From: UBA6080 sp964607515
Lineage (GTDB): Bacteria; Fermentibacterota; Fermentibacteria; Fermentibacterales; JCC-6
DNA length: 34,460 nucleotides
Reading direction: 5' to 3'
Assembly: GCA_964607515.1 (NCBI GenBank)
Contig: CAZSKU010000026.1
Location: forward strand, 1-34,460
This document shows, in pieces, positions 13,744 to 22,447 of the stretch. Numbering within the stretch: the stretch's first letter is position 1; every line of letters begins with the position of its first letter. The translations under genes and the position numbers were made by a program. Under the pieces are notes generated by a model. The model saw only the letters and a program-made list of their open reading frames with translations. It was not told the DNA's origin and made no database searches.

Positions 13744-15453
13744 TTACCTGAGCAAAACGATACTCGCGGTGCATGAACGTGTTCCTGAACGCAGTACAGC
13801 GAAATAGATCCCGTCCGGGCAGGAAAAACCGGGATTCCAGATCACTTCTTCAGCATTGTTTACAGGAATTACGGAAATCGTCCTGCCACAAGCGTCATAG
13901 AGAATCAGGTCTCCCGTGATGTTTCCGGGCACCGAAAACCCGACAGCGCCGGAGGCCGGATTTCTGGAGGGGTGGATGAAAAGCCCGTCTTCCGGATACG
14001 TGTTGATGCCCTGCGGCCCGTAAGCGCCAGAGAACACCCCTGTGTTCCTCGAATCCACTCCACGCATGGGCCAGTCGGCTCCGTAAGCCTCGCCCGTGGT
14101 GTTCCAGGCGTAGGCCCAGCCGTTCCAAGTCACCGCGACCAGTTCGTACAGGCCGTCTCCATCAATATCTCCCGCAGCCACTCCGGAAATGGACGGCGCG
14201 GTCATCCCCTTCGGATACCCGTCCAGAGCTGCTCCGCTCCCGGAAATTGCGTAAAGCTGCCCTCCTTCGGTGACGAACACCACGTCCTGGAGGCCGTCGC
14301 CGTCAACGTCCAAGATTCCAGGGAAGCCCTTGGGCCAGTGCGGTACCGATACGGGCCAGCCACCGAGGGACTCTCCTGTCTCCAGAGAAAGGACGTGAAC
14401 CCTGTATGTGCTTCCCAGATGATTGTCCAGCGCTACCATTTCCGCCACCTGGTCTCCGGTCACGTCTCCGAAACAGAGGTAGAACAGCTGGCTCTGAGTG
14501 GCGATGTTTATTGGAAACCCATCCACCGGAGTTCCGTCGTGGTGCACTGCCTGAACATAGGAGGATGAACCTGTATTGTAGCCCAGGAAAATCTCGAGAT
14601 CCTGGTCTCCGTCCATATCCCACAGAATCGGAGGTCCGAACATCAGGCTGCCGCCTCCGGGAGTGAAAAGGGAAACCGGGTAGCCCGTAGAAGGCCAACC
14701 TTCCGCATCGAAGCCGAACAGGCGGAACGTGCCTTCGAGCAAGGTTATGGCGATGAACAGTTCCTGGTCATCTCCCTGGAGATCCCCAAAGTAGAGACAG
14801 AGTATCTGCTCCGCAGGATCGAGATCCCTGGTAAACAGACGGTTCCCCAGGTGATCGAAGCCCGAAATCCTGTAATAATCCCCTGTGTTGCCCAGTGTAT
14901 GAGCGCTCCAAGCCTCCAGGTCGCCGTCGCCGTCTGCATCTCCCAGGACGAACGGAGACGCGAGCGCGTTGGAAAAGTCGTCTGGCGCATGCTGTGGAAA
15001 GGATCCCAGGTTTTCTCCACTCGGGAGTCTCCCGTTGAAGCTCCACATATATGCACTGCCTGCATACCAGTCCCGTTCCGACCAAAGAACGGCCGGAGCA
15101 CCCCCTCCCGTCATGTCGGCGCAGGAAGGCCCGGGCATCTGATCATTGGTTCCGTAACCCATGTAGGCCATTTCGCTGACGGGCCAGCCGGGAAGGAATG
15201 TGCCGTCGCCGAAGAGACCGAAGGTGTGCCCTCCGGTGAAAAAAACCTCCTCGGCACCGTCTTCGTTGATGTCAAATACGGTGGGAGTGTATGGGAATCC
15301 GCCTCCGGGTGTATTCAGAGTGACAGGCCATCCCTCGCACAGGTCGGGGTCGTCCGTGAAAACGCCTGAACACGGAAGAGCTTCGCACCTGTAGTCATTA
15401 CCGCTTTCTGGGAGTATCGGAAACAGAACAACCATGAGACAAATGGTCAACAC
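13744..15453 (-). CDS. secreted FG-GAP/VCBS-repeat protein with C-terminal sorting domain
   Basis: A 569-residue protein with a signal peptide (about residues 1-18) and a beta-propeller-like array of FG-GAP/VCBS repeats. The repeats carry calcium-binding-like motifs such as DINEDGAEE, DADGDGDLE, DMDGDQDLE, DVDGDGLQD and DIDGDGLYE. About 75 C-terminal residues (from HPSRNPASGA) resemble a type IX secretion sorting domain. They have an LYDACGR strand, a W, then DGIYFAVLRSG and a final VLLR. It would be exported and perhaps anchored at the cell surface, possibly binding polymer or partner cells. The GTG at 15453 has GAGGAG six bases upstream. Base composition is less GC-rich than its neighbours, and it lies between inverted repeats, which suggests acquisition. 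The ligand is unknown. Confidence 0.88.
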   Translation of the reverse strand: MLTICLMVVLFPILPESGNDYRCEALPCSGVFTDDPDLCEGWPVTLNTPGGGFPYTPTVFDINEDGAEEVFFTGGHTFGLFGDGTFLPGWPVSEMAYMGYGTNDQMPGPSCADMTGGGAPAVLWSERDWYAGSAYMWSFNGRLPSGENLGSFPQHAPDDFSNALASPFVLGDADGDGDLEAWSAHTLGNTGDYYRISGFDHLGNRLFTRDLDPAEQILCLYFGDLQGDDQELFIAITLLEGTFRLFGFDAEGWPSTGYPVSLFTPGGGSLMFGPPILWDMDGDQDLEIFLGYNTGSSSYVQAVHHDGTPVDGFPINIATQSQLFYLCFGDVTGDQVAEMVALDNHLGSTYRVHVLSLETGESLGGWPVSVPHWPKGFPGILDVDGDGLQDVVFVTEGGQLYAISGSGAALDGYPKGMTAPSISGVAAGDIDGDGLYELVAVTWNGWAYAWNTTGEAYGADWPMRGVDSRNTGVFSGAYGPQGINTYPEDGLFIHPSRNPASGAVGFSVPGNITGDLILYDACGRTISVIPVNNAEEVIWNPGFSCPDGIYFAVLRSGTRSCTASIVLLR

Positions 15454-15560
15454 GGATCACTCCTCTCCACCGTTCGGGATTCAGTGACTTCCGGAGAGCA
15501 TCCTTTTCATGTGCCTCCACAAGGAGATCTGAGGTCACTACTCAGTTATATCATTACTCA

Positions 15561-16136
15561 CTAATCTTTTACTCTGATTAGTTGATCTTGTTTACTCCGT
15601 CCCCACTCATCTTTCAGGATTGAATAGAAATGTCTGTCTAGCCAAAGTCCGCCGCGGTTGCTGTGGCTGCGCATTGTGCCTTCGTAAATGAAGCCGAGGC
15701 CGAGGAGGGTTCGCTGGGACGAAGTGTTGCCCTCAAGGCAGGTGGCCGAGATGCGGTGCATGCCCAGTTCTTCGAAACCGAAAAACATGAGAAGCCGGGT
15801 GGCTTCCCTGGCGATGCCCCTGCCCTGGTACTCCCGGGCAAGAAAGCAGCCGAGACGCCCGTCCCCGCCGTTCTGACCCCGCCCGCGCCAGTGGAGGGTT
15901 GCACACCCCGCCACATTGCCGTCGGGAAGCTCGATGGCCAGTCGATACCTGTCCCTCCGGGGCTTCCGGCGGTCGCGGATGCAGTCGGAAAGGTACAGCA
16001 GGCTCTCCTCCAGGGTGTCGGCGCCCCAGCTCAGAAATTTCATGACCTCCCTATCTCCATGCCAACGGTAAACAGCCTCGAGATCCTTCGGGAAGTGTTC
16101 CCGAAGGGTCACTCCTTCGCCGCTGAGGGTTGTCAT
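15561..16136 (-). CDS. GNAT-family N-acetyltransferase (RimJ/RimL type)
   Basis: A 191-residue acetyltransferase. It starts with a VTLREHFPKDLEAVYRW segment and has the acetyl-CoA-binding REYQGRGIAREATRLLMFFGF motif. It continues with HRISATCLEGNTSSQRTLLGLGF, the pattern of ribosomal-protein and small-molecule acetyltransferases of the RimJ/RimL group. It transfers an acetyl group from acetyl-CoA to an amine; the substrate cannot be predicted. The ATG at 16136 is one base after the DUF169 gene stop. The family commonly ends near ILKDEW. The 16 residues after that point are translated from the right inverted repeat and the adjoining AT-rich DNA, so the tail is probably secondary. Confidence 0.9.
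   Translation of the reverse strand: MTTLSGEGVTLREHFPKDLEAVYRWHGDREVMKFLSWGADTLEESLLYLSDCIRDRRKPRRDRYRLAIELPDGNVAGCATLHWRGRGQNGGDGRLGCFLAREYQGRGIAREATRLLMFFGFEELGMHRISATCLEGNTSSQRTLLGLGFIYEGTMRSHSNRGGLWLDRHFYSILKDEWGRSKQDQLIRVKD
15575..15604 (-). repeat. right copy of 30-bp inverted repeat
   Basis: On the minus strand it reads GGGGACGGAGTAAACAA, then GA, then TCAACTAATCA, matching the left copy at 28 of 30 positions. It encodes the tail GRSKQDQLI of the GNAT protein. A 7-bp stem, ACTAATC with GATTAGT (15560-15582), overlaps its inner end. Confidence 0.85.
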
Positions 16137-16137
16137 C

Positions 16138-16890
16138 TCAGTCGTTTTCGCCCAGGGTGTACGCCGGGGGCATCACCGGCTCATAAAGCATATGGGGTGG
16201 TACAGGGTAGAGGGTCCCCTGCTTGGCCAGGGCTTCCAGGTTAGGAGCCATCACGTCCCGTACGGTCCACCAGGGAGCGGCGAAGACCAGTTCATGGTTC
16301 TGGGTGCCCCCGAACCGCCTGTCGCCGGCACAGGGAAAGCCAATGACCGGCCTGTCCTCCGACAGCACGAAGCCTATGGCGCTGCATACCGCAGCCTCCG
16401 CCACGGTGTCCGCCGCCACTTTCTCCCCGCTGTTCCACACCACTGTGTGCACCAGCCTCATGATCTGGGCGGGATTCCCGTAGAACAGCACCACTTCCGG
16501 CTCGAATGGCGAGTCACCTAGGGGAGCCAGTTCCATGGCGTCGTAGATCTTGCCCATGTCTCCCAGTTTGAAAGTGTTGGCGAAGAACACCCTGCCCGTC
16601 TCCCGGTCCGCGGTGTACTTGCCCACCGCCGCCTCCCCGGTTATGAAGGGCTCAGTAGTGGCTGTAAGCCCGGTACAGGACGTCCCGATGGCGCATACCA
16701 TCCTGTCCGGCACCCCGGCCACTGCTCTACCCCCGTGTCTGGCCAGGCTTACCAGCTGGCAGATGTTCAGTTTCATGGGAAATGGCTTCCGCCCCAGCTG
16801 GTTGCGGTCGCGGTGCAGGATGACCGCCACCGGCCTGGTTTCCAGCTTGATGTGTTTGAAGAAAAGCTCTTCCAATTCCAGCTTTGTCAT
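16138..16890 (-). CDS. DUF169 family protein
   Basis: A 250-residue cytoplasmic protein matching DUF169. The segment RPVAVILHRD near the start, the cysteine-containing MKLNICQLVSLARHGGRAVAG, and CAIGTSCTGL follow the family pattern. So do FYGNPAQIMRLVH and the later IGFPCAGDRRFGG. The function of the family is not established; several conserved cysteines could bind metal or a cofactor. The ATG at 16890 has GGAGG four bases upstream. It is followed one base later by the GNAT gene and is divergent from the plus-strand gene at 16970, with a 79-base gap that must hold both promoters. Confidence 0.85.
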   Translation of the reverse strand: MTKLELEELFFKHIKLETRPVAVILHRDRNQLGRKPFPMKLNICQLVSLARHGGRAVAGVPDRMVCAIGTSCTGLTATTEPFITGEAAVGKYTADRETGRVFFANTFKLGDMGKIYDAMELAPLGDSPFEPEVVLFYGNPAQIMRLVHTVVWNSGEKVAADTVAEAAVCSAIGFVLSEDRPVIGFPCAGDRRFGGTQNHELVFAAPWWTVRDVMAPNLEALAKQGTLYPVPPHMLYEPVMPPAYTLGEND

Positions 16891-16969
16891 CGTTCCTCCC
16901 GGGGATGAATCTGTGCTCCCGCCCGGGGCGAACATACAAAACCGTTCCACGAATCCGTATATTAGTGAA

Positions 16970-17446
16970 ATGGACTGGAAACTGATTCTAACCCTGGAGC
17001 GGCGGCTCCATCCGGGAATGATCGAGGCGGACGCCGTCAAGCTCTTCTACCAGGCTCTCCGGGGGGGAGATCATCTTATGGGCGACCTGGACCGCTACCG
17101 AGGGCAACTGGCTGAGGAATGGAACAACCTGCCGGACCGTGTGGTTCCCGAGCCTCCCCTGATCCAGGTGATCAGCCCGGCGGGAGACATGGCCAGACTT
17201 CACCTGCTGCCGGCGAGGAACAGGGGTATGACCCTGCAGTCGGCGACGGAACTGCTGCTTGCCGGCGGACTGGCTCGAACGCCGGAGAGCGACGTGCAGA
17301 AAGCGCTTCCGGATTTCCTCGAAGCGGCACGGGAGGCGGGGTTCCGCAGGGAGGCGCTTCTGGAATCCTTCGGGGGGAGCTACCATCACTCGTCCCGGTA
17401 CGGTTTCGCCTCCTACCGGGTCATCAACCTTCGAAGTAGCTCCTGA
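16970..17446 (+). CDS. conserved hypothetical protein with HPxM...LFYQ motif
   Basis: A 158-residue soluble protein of unknown function. Near the N-terminus HPGMIEADAVKLFYQALRGG and DHLM resemble a motif seen in widespread uncharacterised proteins (HPxM-x-xxDxxKLxYQ-x-xxGxxH). Later come EPPLIQVISPAGDMARLHLLP and a C-terminal SYHHSSRYGFASYRV. No catalytic site is recognised. The ATG at 16970 has no Shine-Dalgarno sequence. A TATATT element at 16958-16963 would place transcription start at the ATG, so the mRNA may be leaderless. Its last 23 bases overlap the convergent ABC ATPase gene. Confidence 0.72.
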   Translation: MDWKLILTLERRLHPGMIEADAVKLFYQALRGGDHLMGDLDRYRGQLAEEWNNLPDRVVPEPPLIQVISPAGDMARLHLLPARNRGMTLQSATELLLAGGLARTPESDVQKALPDFLEAAREAGFRREALLESFGGSYHHSSRYGFASYRVINLRSSS

Positions 17447-18149
17447 CCTCCCCGGGCGAGGTCCCCGTGGCGGTGAAGAAAAGATCCCTGAGTTCCTGCA
17501 GGGTGACTTCAGAGCTCCTCAGGTAGCTGATTATCCTGCCACGGTGGATTATTCCGAAGCTGTGGCAGTTGCCGTGGACCTCCGCCAGGGTGTGGGTTGA
17601 TACAAGAACACCAGCCCCGGCGGACACCGCCCCATGGATCATCCTCCAGAAGGTCTCCGCAGCGGGAGGGTCCAACCCCACCAGTGGCTCGTCAATGACG
17701 TAGAGATCGGGTCTGGCGGTGAAGGCCGAACTGAGAACCAGCCTCTGGGTCATCCCGTGGCTGTAAGTACCGGTCCTCTGGTCCAGCCAGCCCTCCATGC
17801 TGAAGAGCTCGGAGCAGAATCCGATTCTGCGGTCCAGATCTTCCCGCGAGATCCCACGGAGCTTTCCGGCGAACGTCAGGTACTCCCGGCCGGTCAGCCT
17901 CTTCCAGACCACCGGCTCGTCGGGTACGTAGAAGATCCTTTCCCGGCACTTCTCCACAGGAAGGCCGTCCAGCGTCACCATCCCCGAATCGGGGAGCACC
18001 AGGCCGGCAATCATCTTCAGAGTGGTGGACTTTCCGGCTCCGTTGGGGCCCAGCAGACCCACCACGGAGCCCCTCTCCACCTTCAGGGACAGCCGGTCCA
18101 CCGCCTTCGTGCCGCCGAAACTGCGGCTCACCTCAACGAGGGACAGCAT
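17424..18149 (-). CDS. ABC transporter ATP-binding protein
   Basis: A 241-residue ATPase with Walker A GPNGAGKST at about 34-42 and a Q-loop region replaced by the VPDEPVVWKRLTGREYL segment. A signature-like YSHGMTQRLVLSSAF precedes Walker B LYVIDEPLVGLDP and the switch histidine in STHTLAE. The signature has HGM rather than SGGQ, as in a subset of export-type ATPases. It would energise an ABC exporter, but no permease gene is in the window. The ATG at 18149 overlaps ftsY by 17 bases and uses GGAGGA within the ftsY end. It is the last gene of the long minus-strand series; any permease would have to be elsewhere. The substrate is unknown. Confidence 0.9.
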   Translation of the reverse strand: MLSLVEVSRSFGGTKAVDRLSLKVERGSVVGLLGPNGAGKSTTLKMIAGLVLPDSGMVTLDGLPVEKCRERIFYVPDEPVVWKRLTGREYLTFAGKLRGISREDLDRRIGFCSELFSMEGWLDQRTGTYSHGMTQRLVLSSAFTARPDLYVIDEPLVGLDPPAAETFWRMIHGAVSAGAGVLVSTHTLAEVHGNCHSFGIIHRGRIISYLRSSEVTLQELRDLFFTATGTSPGEVRSYFEG

Positions 18150-19041
18150 CGCCGTCCTCCGGAAGCCCCACCAGGGCCCTTGTGAACTGCACCGGATCGA
18201 AGGCGGAGAAGTCGTCACCGCCTTCACCCGTGCCGATGTACCGGATGGGAATCCCCGTTTCATGGGCCATGGCAAACACCGCTCCGCCCTTGGCCGTTCC
18301 GTCGAGTTTGGTCACCACCAGCCCGGTAACCGGCACCGCCCGGGAAAAGCCCTCGGCCTGTAGCAGCGCGTTCTGCCCTACGGAGCCGTCAAGAACCAGG
18401 AGAACCTCATGGGGGGCGCCTTCCAGAGCCTTTCCCGTCACCCGGTGAACCTTGGAAAGTTCGTCCAGAAGGCCCTTCCTGTTGGGAAGCCTGCCGGCTG
18501 TGTCAAGTATAAGCCTTTGAAACCCACGGGCCCGGGCACTGGCCACCGCATCGTAGGCCACCGCCCCGGGGTCCGTTCCCTCGGGTCTGACCACCACCGG
18601 AATGTCCAGTTTCCGGCCCCACTGGGCCAACTGCTCCCCGGCGGCCGCCCGGAAGGTGTCGGCGCACGCCATGACGGTCATGTGTCCCCGTTCACGGTAC
18701 ATGGCGGCCAGTCTGGCCACAGTGGTGGTCTTGCCCGAGCCGTTGACGCCCACGGTCATGATCACCCTCAGTTCCGACCCGTGGTCCTCCCCGGGAGCCG
18801 GTGGGAGCATGGACTCCAGAAGCAGCGCCAGCCCCTCCCTCATGCCCACGCCCCGGGCGGAGCAGATGCCGGGCAGGTCCCGGGTCACCCTCTCGGTGAG
18901 TCTCCATCCCAGGTCTGCCTCCAGAAGGGCTTCCTCCAGTTTCTCCAGTTCCTCGGAACCGGGAGAACCGGACCCGAACAACGCCCCCAACCGGGAGGCC
19001 AGCAGGTCCCGGGTCTTCCTGAGCCTATCCCCGAGGTTCAT
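18133..19041 (-). CDS. ftsY: signal recognition particle receptor FtsY
   Basis: A 302-residue SRP GTPase with a short N-terminal helical part, an N domain (about 30-95) and a G domain. G-domain motifs are VGVNGSGKTTTVARLA (P-loop), ADTFRAAAGEQL, DTAGR (preceded by RLIL), TKLDGTAKGG and the closing GTGEGGDDFSAFD. It receives ribosome-SRP complexes at the membrane for co-translational insertion. The long acidic A domain of E. coli FtsY is absent, as in many bacteria. Two ATGs are possible, 19056 and 19041; 19041 has a G-rich site (AGGGGCGGGG) directly upstream, so it was preferred. It overlaps the smc end by 17 bases. Confidence 0.95.
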   Translation of the reverse strand: MNLGDRLRKTRDLLASRLGALFGSGSPGSEELEKLEEALLEADLGWRLTERVTRDLPGICSARGVGMREGLALLLESMLPPAPGEDHGSELRVIMTVGVNGSGKTTTVARLAAMYRERGHMTVMACADTFRAAAGEQLAQWGRKLDIPVVVRPEGTDPGAVAYDAVASARARGFQRLILDTAGRLPNRKGLLDELSKVHRVTGKALEGAPHEVLLVLDGSVGQNALLQAEGFSRAVPVTGLVVTKLDGTAKGGAVFAMAHETGIPIRYIGTGEGGDDFSAFDPVQFTRALVGLPEDGDAVPR

Positions 19042-22000
19042 CCCCGCCCCTGTCATCGTAGTCCGAAAGGCTAACCGTGGTGAGGCTCGAGACCCCGGGT
19101 TCCGCCATGGTTATTCCGTAGAGCCTGTCGGATGCCTCCATGGTTCTCTTGTTATGGGTCATCACCAGGAACTGGGTCTGGCTGCTGAACCTTCTGAGTA
19201 TGGCCATGAAGCTGTCTATGTTTGCATCGTCCAGGGGTGCGTCCAGTTCGTCGAGTATGCAGAAGGGGCTTGCCTTAACCAGGTAAAGGCTGAACAGAAG
19301 TGCCACCGCCGCCAGCGCCCTTTCGCCGCCGGACAGGGATGTGACGCTCTCAAGTTTCTTGCCCTTGGGCCTGGCCATGATCTGGATTCCCCCCTCCAGC
19401 GGGTCGTCCCCCTCAAGGGCGGTGATGTCGGCCTCGCCCCCTCCGAACAGCTCCACGAACACCTCCCGGAAGTGCTCCCGAACCCGTTCGAAGGTCTCCC
19501 TGAATCTGGCCTGGGCCTCCTGGTTGATCTCGGATATGGCAGTTTCCAGAGACTCACGGGCTTCCTCCAGGTCGCGTTTCTGCTCGGTCAGGAACTCCAG
19601 CCTCTCCTCGGTCTCCCGGAACTCCTCCACCGCCAGCGGGTTAACAGGGCCGATACCCTCGATGATCTTCAGCTGCCGCTGCTCCTCATCCCGCAGGGCC
19701 TGGGAAGGCATGTCCAGGAAGGGATTCTCCTCCGGGGCGTCGGGAATCTCCCTGCGGAGGGACTCCGCCTGGACGGCCATGGCTTCGGTATCGCTTCGGG
19801 CCCTGGCGTGTCTTTCCCGGGCGCCGGTGTGCCGGGTTCTGGCCGAGGATACCTGTTCCTCCAGAGCTGCGGTGCGCTGAAGGAGTTCCCCCCTGACCGC
19901 AGCGGCCCTGTTCCGGTTCTCCCCGGCGGTCTCCCTGTCGCGCTCCAGTTTCGCCACCCGGCCGGAGAGAGCTTCGAGGTCTTTCTCCATTTCGCAGGCG
20001 CTCTGAAGAAGCTTGCCGGACTCAAGGTCCAGCTCTTCCGCAGAGCTTTCCGCATTCTCCGCCTCGGCCCTGAGTTCCACGGTTCTGGAGGCCGTCCGGG
20101 AAGCCATGTTCCGGGCCTCCCTGAGGTCCATTCCGGCCTTCTCCCTGGCCAGGAAAGCCTCATTGCCCTTCTCCCTTGCATCATCCAGAGCGGCGGCCGC
20201 CTCCAGGGCAGCCCGGTTCAGAAGCGCAAGCCGCGCTTCCATCTCCTTGACCCCCAGATCCTGATCCGGTTCCGTCCCTGTTTCCGAGGAAACCGAACTG
20301 AGTTCCCGCTCAGTCTCTTCCGCGAAGGAGGCCAGCGCAGACAGCTTCCTGCCGACCTCCTCCCGGCGGGATATCAGGACCGCCTCGCTCCTCTGAAGTC
20401 TTCCCAGGGTGTTCCTGGCTTCCTCCGCCTCCCGTTCAATCTTCTCAAGGGCTTCCCGGGCGGATGCCGCTTCCGCCGCTAGGGTCCCGGCATCCCCGGT
20501 AAGCCCTTCCAGCCTGCGTCCCGCTTCCTCCGCCGCCGCCGCCAGTTCCAGCACCCCGGCGCCGCCTACTGAAGCGCCCAGCCTTACGGTGCCGTCGGGC
20601 CGCAGGAGATGGCCCTCACGGGTAACCACCCCGGCGGGTATCTCCCGGCGGAACCAGTCCAGGGCGGTTTCCAGGTCCGGGGCCAGCACGTAGTGCCGAA
20701 GCACCGATTCCGCCACGGGACAGCCGGCTTCGATGAACCTGTCCATCCTCACGGCGCCGTCCGGAATAGGTTCCGGAGCCTTGCGCCCCCCCACCGCGTA
20801 CCTGGCGCCGCCGGCCGGAAGCCCGGGGTCCACCCCGTCCACCGGAAGGGCTGACTGGACCCCGTCCAGACATGCTCCCACAGCGTTGCCCATACCGGCG
20901 GCCGGCTTCAGAACGGATCCCAGGGTATCGCCGCTCCGGGATCTGGCCAGGGCCTCCTCCAGATCTGCGACTTCCTGGGCGCACGCCTTCCGAAGGGCAG
21001 CCGCCTCTCCAGCGGCCAGGGAGGCTTCCGACGCCTTTTCCCTGGCCTTCGAGAGGGCTCCGGAAGCCTCTTTCGCTGCGCTATCGGCGGCGAGCCGGGC
21101 CCCCCGGAGGGCGACTTCATCCCGTTCTATCTCCCGAAGGGTTTCCTCCAGGATGTGAATCTCCCGCCGGCTGTCCTCCAGCCTTCCGGTGAGTTCTCCG
21201 ATTTTCTGACGGCGGGATTCGCCGGCTTTCATCCGCTCCATGTAGCGGTCCCGGAGGACCGAAAGCTCCTCCGCGCAGTCGGATTCCCTGCGCCTGGCAG
21301 CCTCCAGCTCCCTTCGAGCGTGCTCCAGCAGCCGGGACCATTCATCGGCCGCGGCCGCGGTCTCTGCCTCGGCCTTCGCCGCATCCGCCGCCCGGGCCTC
21401 CCACCTGAGCGCTTCCGCCCCGGTTTCCGAGGCCTCATTCCGATACTTCATGGCCCTTTCCCGCTCCCTGGCGCACCGGGCAGTGTTCTCCCCCGCGGTC
21501 CGCCGCAAGCCGGCGATTCTCTCCAGGGCCACCGCCCGCTCCCTCTCCAGGGAAGCGATGGATGACTCCACCGCGGCGCACCCCGCATGGGCTTCGTCCA
21601 GCCGGTTCTGAGCCTCCCCCAGCCGGATCCTCGCTTCCGCCAGCGCCGCTTCCAGAGAAGAAAGCGCCGCTGCCTGGGCGGCCTCTTCGGCGCCGGCCTG
21701 CTCCATCTCCCTGCCCGCCCGGGCTATCTTCTCCTGGAGAAGAAGCAGTTCCCCGGAAGCCTTGGCGGACCGGATCAGCGCCACGGTGTCCCGGGCTTTC
21801 TCGTGTCTGCGATAGGCCGCCACCTGCTTCTTCAGCACTCCGTGGCCCCGCTCGACCTCCGAAATGATGTCCGACAGGCGCTCCAGGTCGTTCCCGGCGG
21901 TTTCCAGCTTCAGTCCGGCCCTGTGCCTCTGTATCTTGTACCGTCCGATCCCCGCGGCCTCGTCGAAAAGCTCCCGGCGGTCCTCGGCCCTGGGGGAGAG

Positions 22001-22447
22001 GATCGTCTTCACCATCTCCGCCTCGAGTATCCAGTAGCCGGTGCTTCCCAGTCCCCGGTCAACGATCAGGTCGGTTACATCCATGAGACGGCAGCGGTTT
22101 CCGTTGATGAGGTAGTCGCTGGCGCCGGAGCGGAAGAGCCTCCTGGTGACTGAGACCTCGTCGAAGTCCAGCGGCAGCGCCCTTTCGGCGTTGTCGAAGG
22201 TAACCGTCACCTCCGCCATTCCCAGGGGCTTCCTGCCGGAACTCCCCTTGAAAATCACGTCCTCCATGACCTCCGCCCGGATCTGCCGGGCGCTCTGGGT
22301 CCCCAGCACCCACCTCAGGGCGTCGGCCACGTTGCTCTTTCCGCACCCGTTGGGCCCCACCACGGAGCTGATTCCAGACTCGAAAACCATGATGAAGGGA
22401 TCGGCGAAGGACTTGAACCCGAGGATCTCCAGCCTCTTCAGGCGCAC
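19025..22447 (-). CDS. smc: chromosome segregation protein SMC
   Basis: A full-length SMC ATPase of 1140 residues. The N-terminal head has Walker A GPNGCGKSN, and LGFKSFADP is typical of bacterial SMC. Coiled coils run from about 165 to 500 and 660 to 980, with a hinge near 505-650 containing GNAVGACLDGVQ. The C-terminal head has the LSGGERALAA signature and the Walker B stretch CILDELDAPLDD. With ScpA and ScpB, not present here, it compacts and separates chromosomes by loop extrusion. The start is a GTG at 22447 inside the end of the phosphatidyltransferase gene (10-base overlap). The glutamate- and alanine-rich coils produce several long antisense open frames that are not genes. Confidence 0.97.
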   Translation of the reverse strand: MRLKRLEILGFKSFADPFIMVFESGISSVVGPNGCGKSNVADALRWVLGTQSARQIRAEVMEDVIFKGSSGRKPLGMAEVTVTFDNAERALPLDFDEVSVTRRLFRSGASDYLINGNRCRLMDVTDLIVDRGLGSTGYWILEAEMVKTILSPRAEDRRELFDEAAGIGRYKIQRHRAGLKLETAGNDLERLSDIISEVERGHGVLKKQVAAYRRHEKARDTVALIRSAKASGELLLLQEKIARAGREMEQAGAEEAAQAAALSSLEAALAEARIRLGEAQNRLDEAHAGCAAVESSIASLERERAVALERIAGLRRTAGENTARCARERERAMKYRNEASETGAEALRWEARAADAAKAEAETAAAADEWSRLLEHARRELEAARRRESDCAEELSVLRDRYMERMKAGESRRQKIGELTGRLEDSRREIHILEETLREIERDEVALRGARLAADSAAKEASGALSKAREKASEASLAAGEAAALRKACAQEVADLEEALARSRSGDTLGSVLKPAAGMGNAVGACLDGVQSALPVDGVDPGLPAGGARYAVGGRKAPEPIPDGAVRMDRFIEAGCPVAESVLRHYVLAPDLETALDWFRREIPAGVVTREGHLLRPDGTVRLGASVGGAGVLELAAAAEEAGRRLEGLTGDAGTLAAEAASAREALEKIEREAEEARNTLGRLQRSEAVLISRREEVGRKLSALASFAEETERELSSVSSETGTEPDQDLGVKEMEARLALLNRAALEAAAALDDAREKGNEAFLAREKAGMDLREARNMASRTASRTVELRAEAENAESSAEELDLESGKLLQSACEMEKDLEALSGRVAKLERDRETAGENRNRAAAVRGELLQRTAALEEQVSSARTRHTGARERHARARSDTEAMAVQAESLRREIPDAPEENPFLDMPSQALRDEEQRQLKIIEGIGPVNPLAVEEFRETEERLEFLTEQKRDLEEARESLETAISEINQEAQARFRETFERVREHFREVFVELFGGGEADITALEGDDPLEGGIQIMARPKGKKLESVTSLSGGERALAAVALLFSLYLVKASPFCILDELDAPLDDANIDSFMAILRRFSSQTQFLVMTHNKRTMEASDRLYGITMAEPGVSSLTTVSLSDYDDRGGDEPRG

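Larger units (their letters stand above)
13619..15604. mobile_element. putative inverted-repeat-bounded cassette carrying an FG-GAP gene
   Basis: This 1.99-kb segment is bounded by 30-bp inverted repeats (13619-13648 and 15575-15604) identical at 28 of 30 positions. It contains a single gene for a secreted FG-GAP protein plus AT-rich flanks, unlike the dense GC-rich surroundings. The repeats form the 3' ends of both neighbouring genes. No transposase or recombinase and no clear target-site duplication is present. It could be a non-autonomous mobile unit, an invertible segment, or the product of repeat-mediated rearrangement. Calling it mobile is inference. Confidence 0.45.

Noticed and set aside
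13611..15615. Target-site duplication flanking the inverted repeats
   Set aside because: The bases just outside the repeats (GGTATT on the left, ACTCAT on the right) do not match.
18602..20482. Long plus-strand open frame (626 codons) opposite smc
   Set aside because: It is antisense to the SMC coiled coil and hinge, and its composition reflects the GC bias of the real gene. It shows no recognisable domain.
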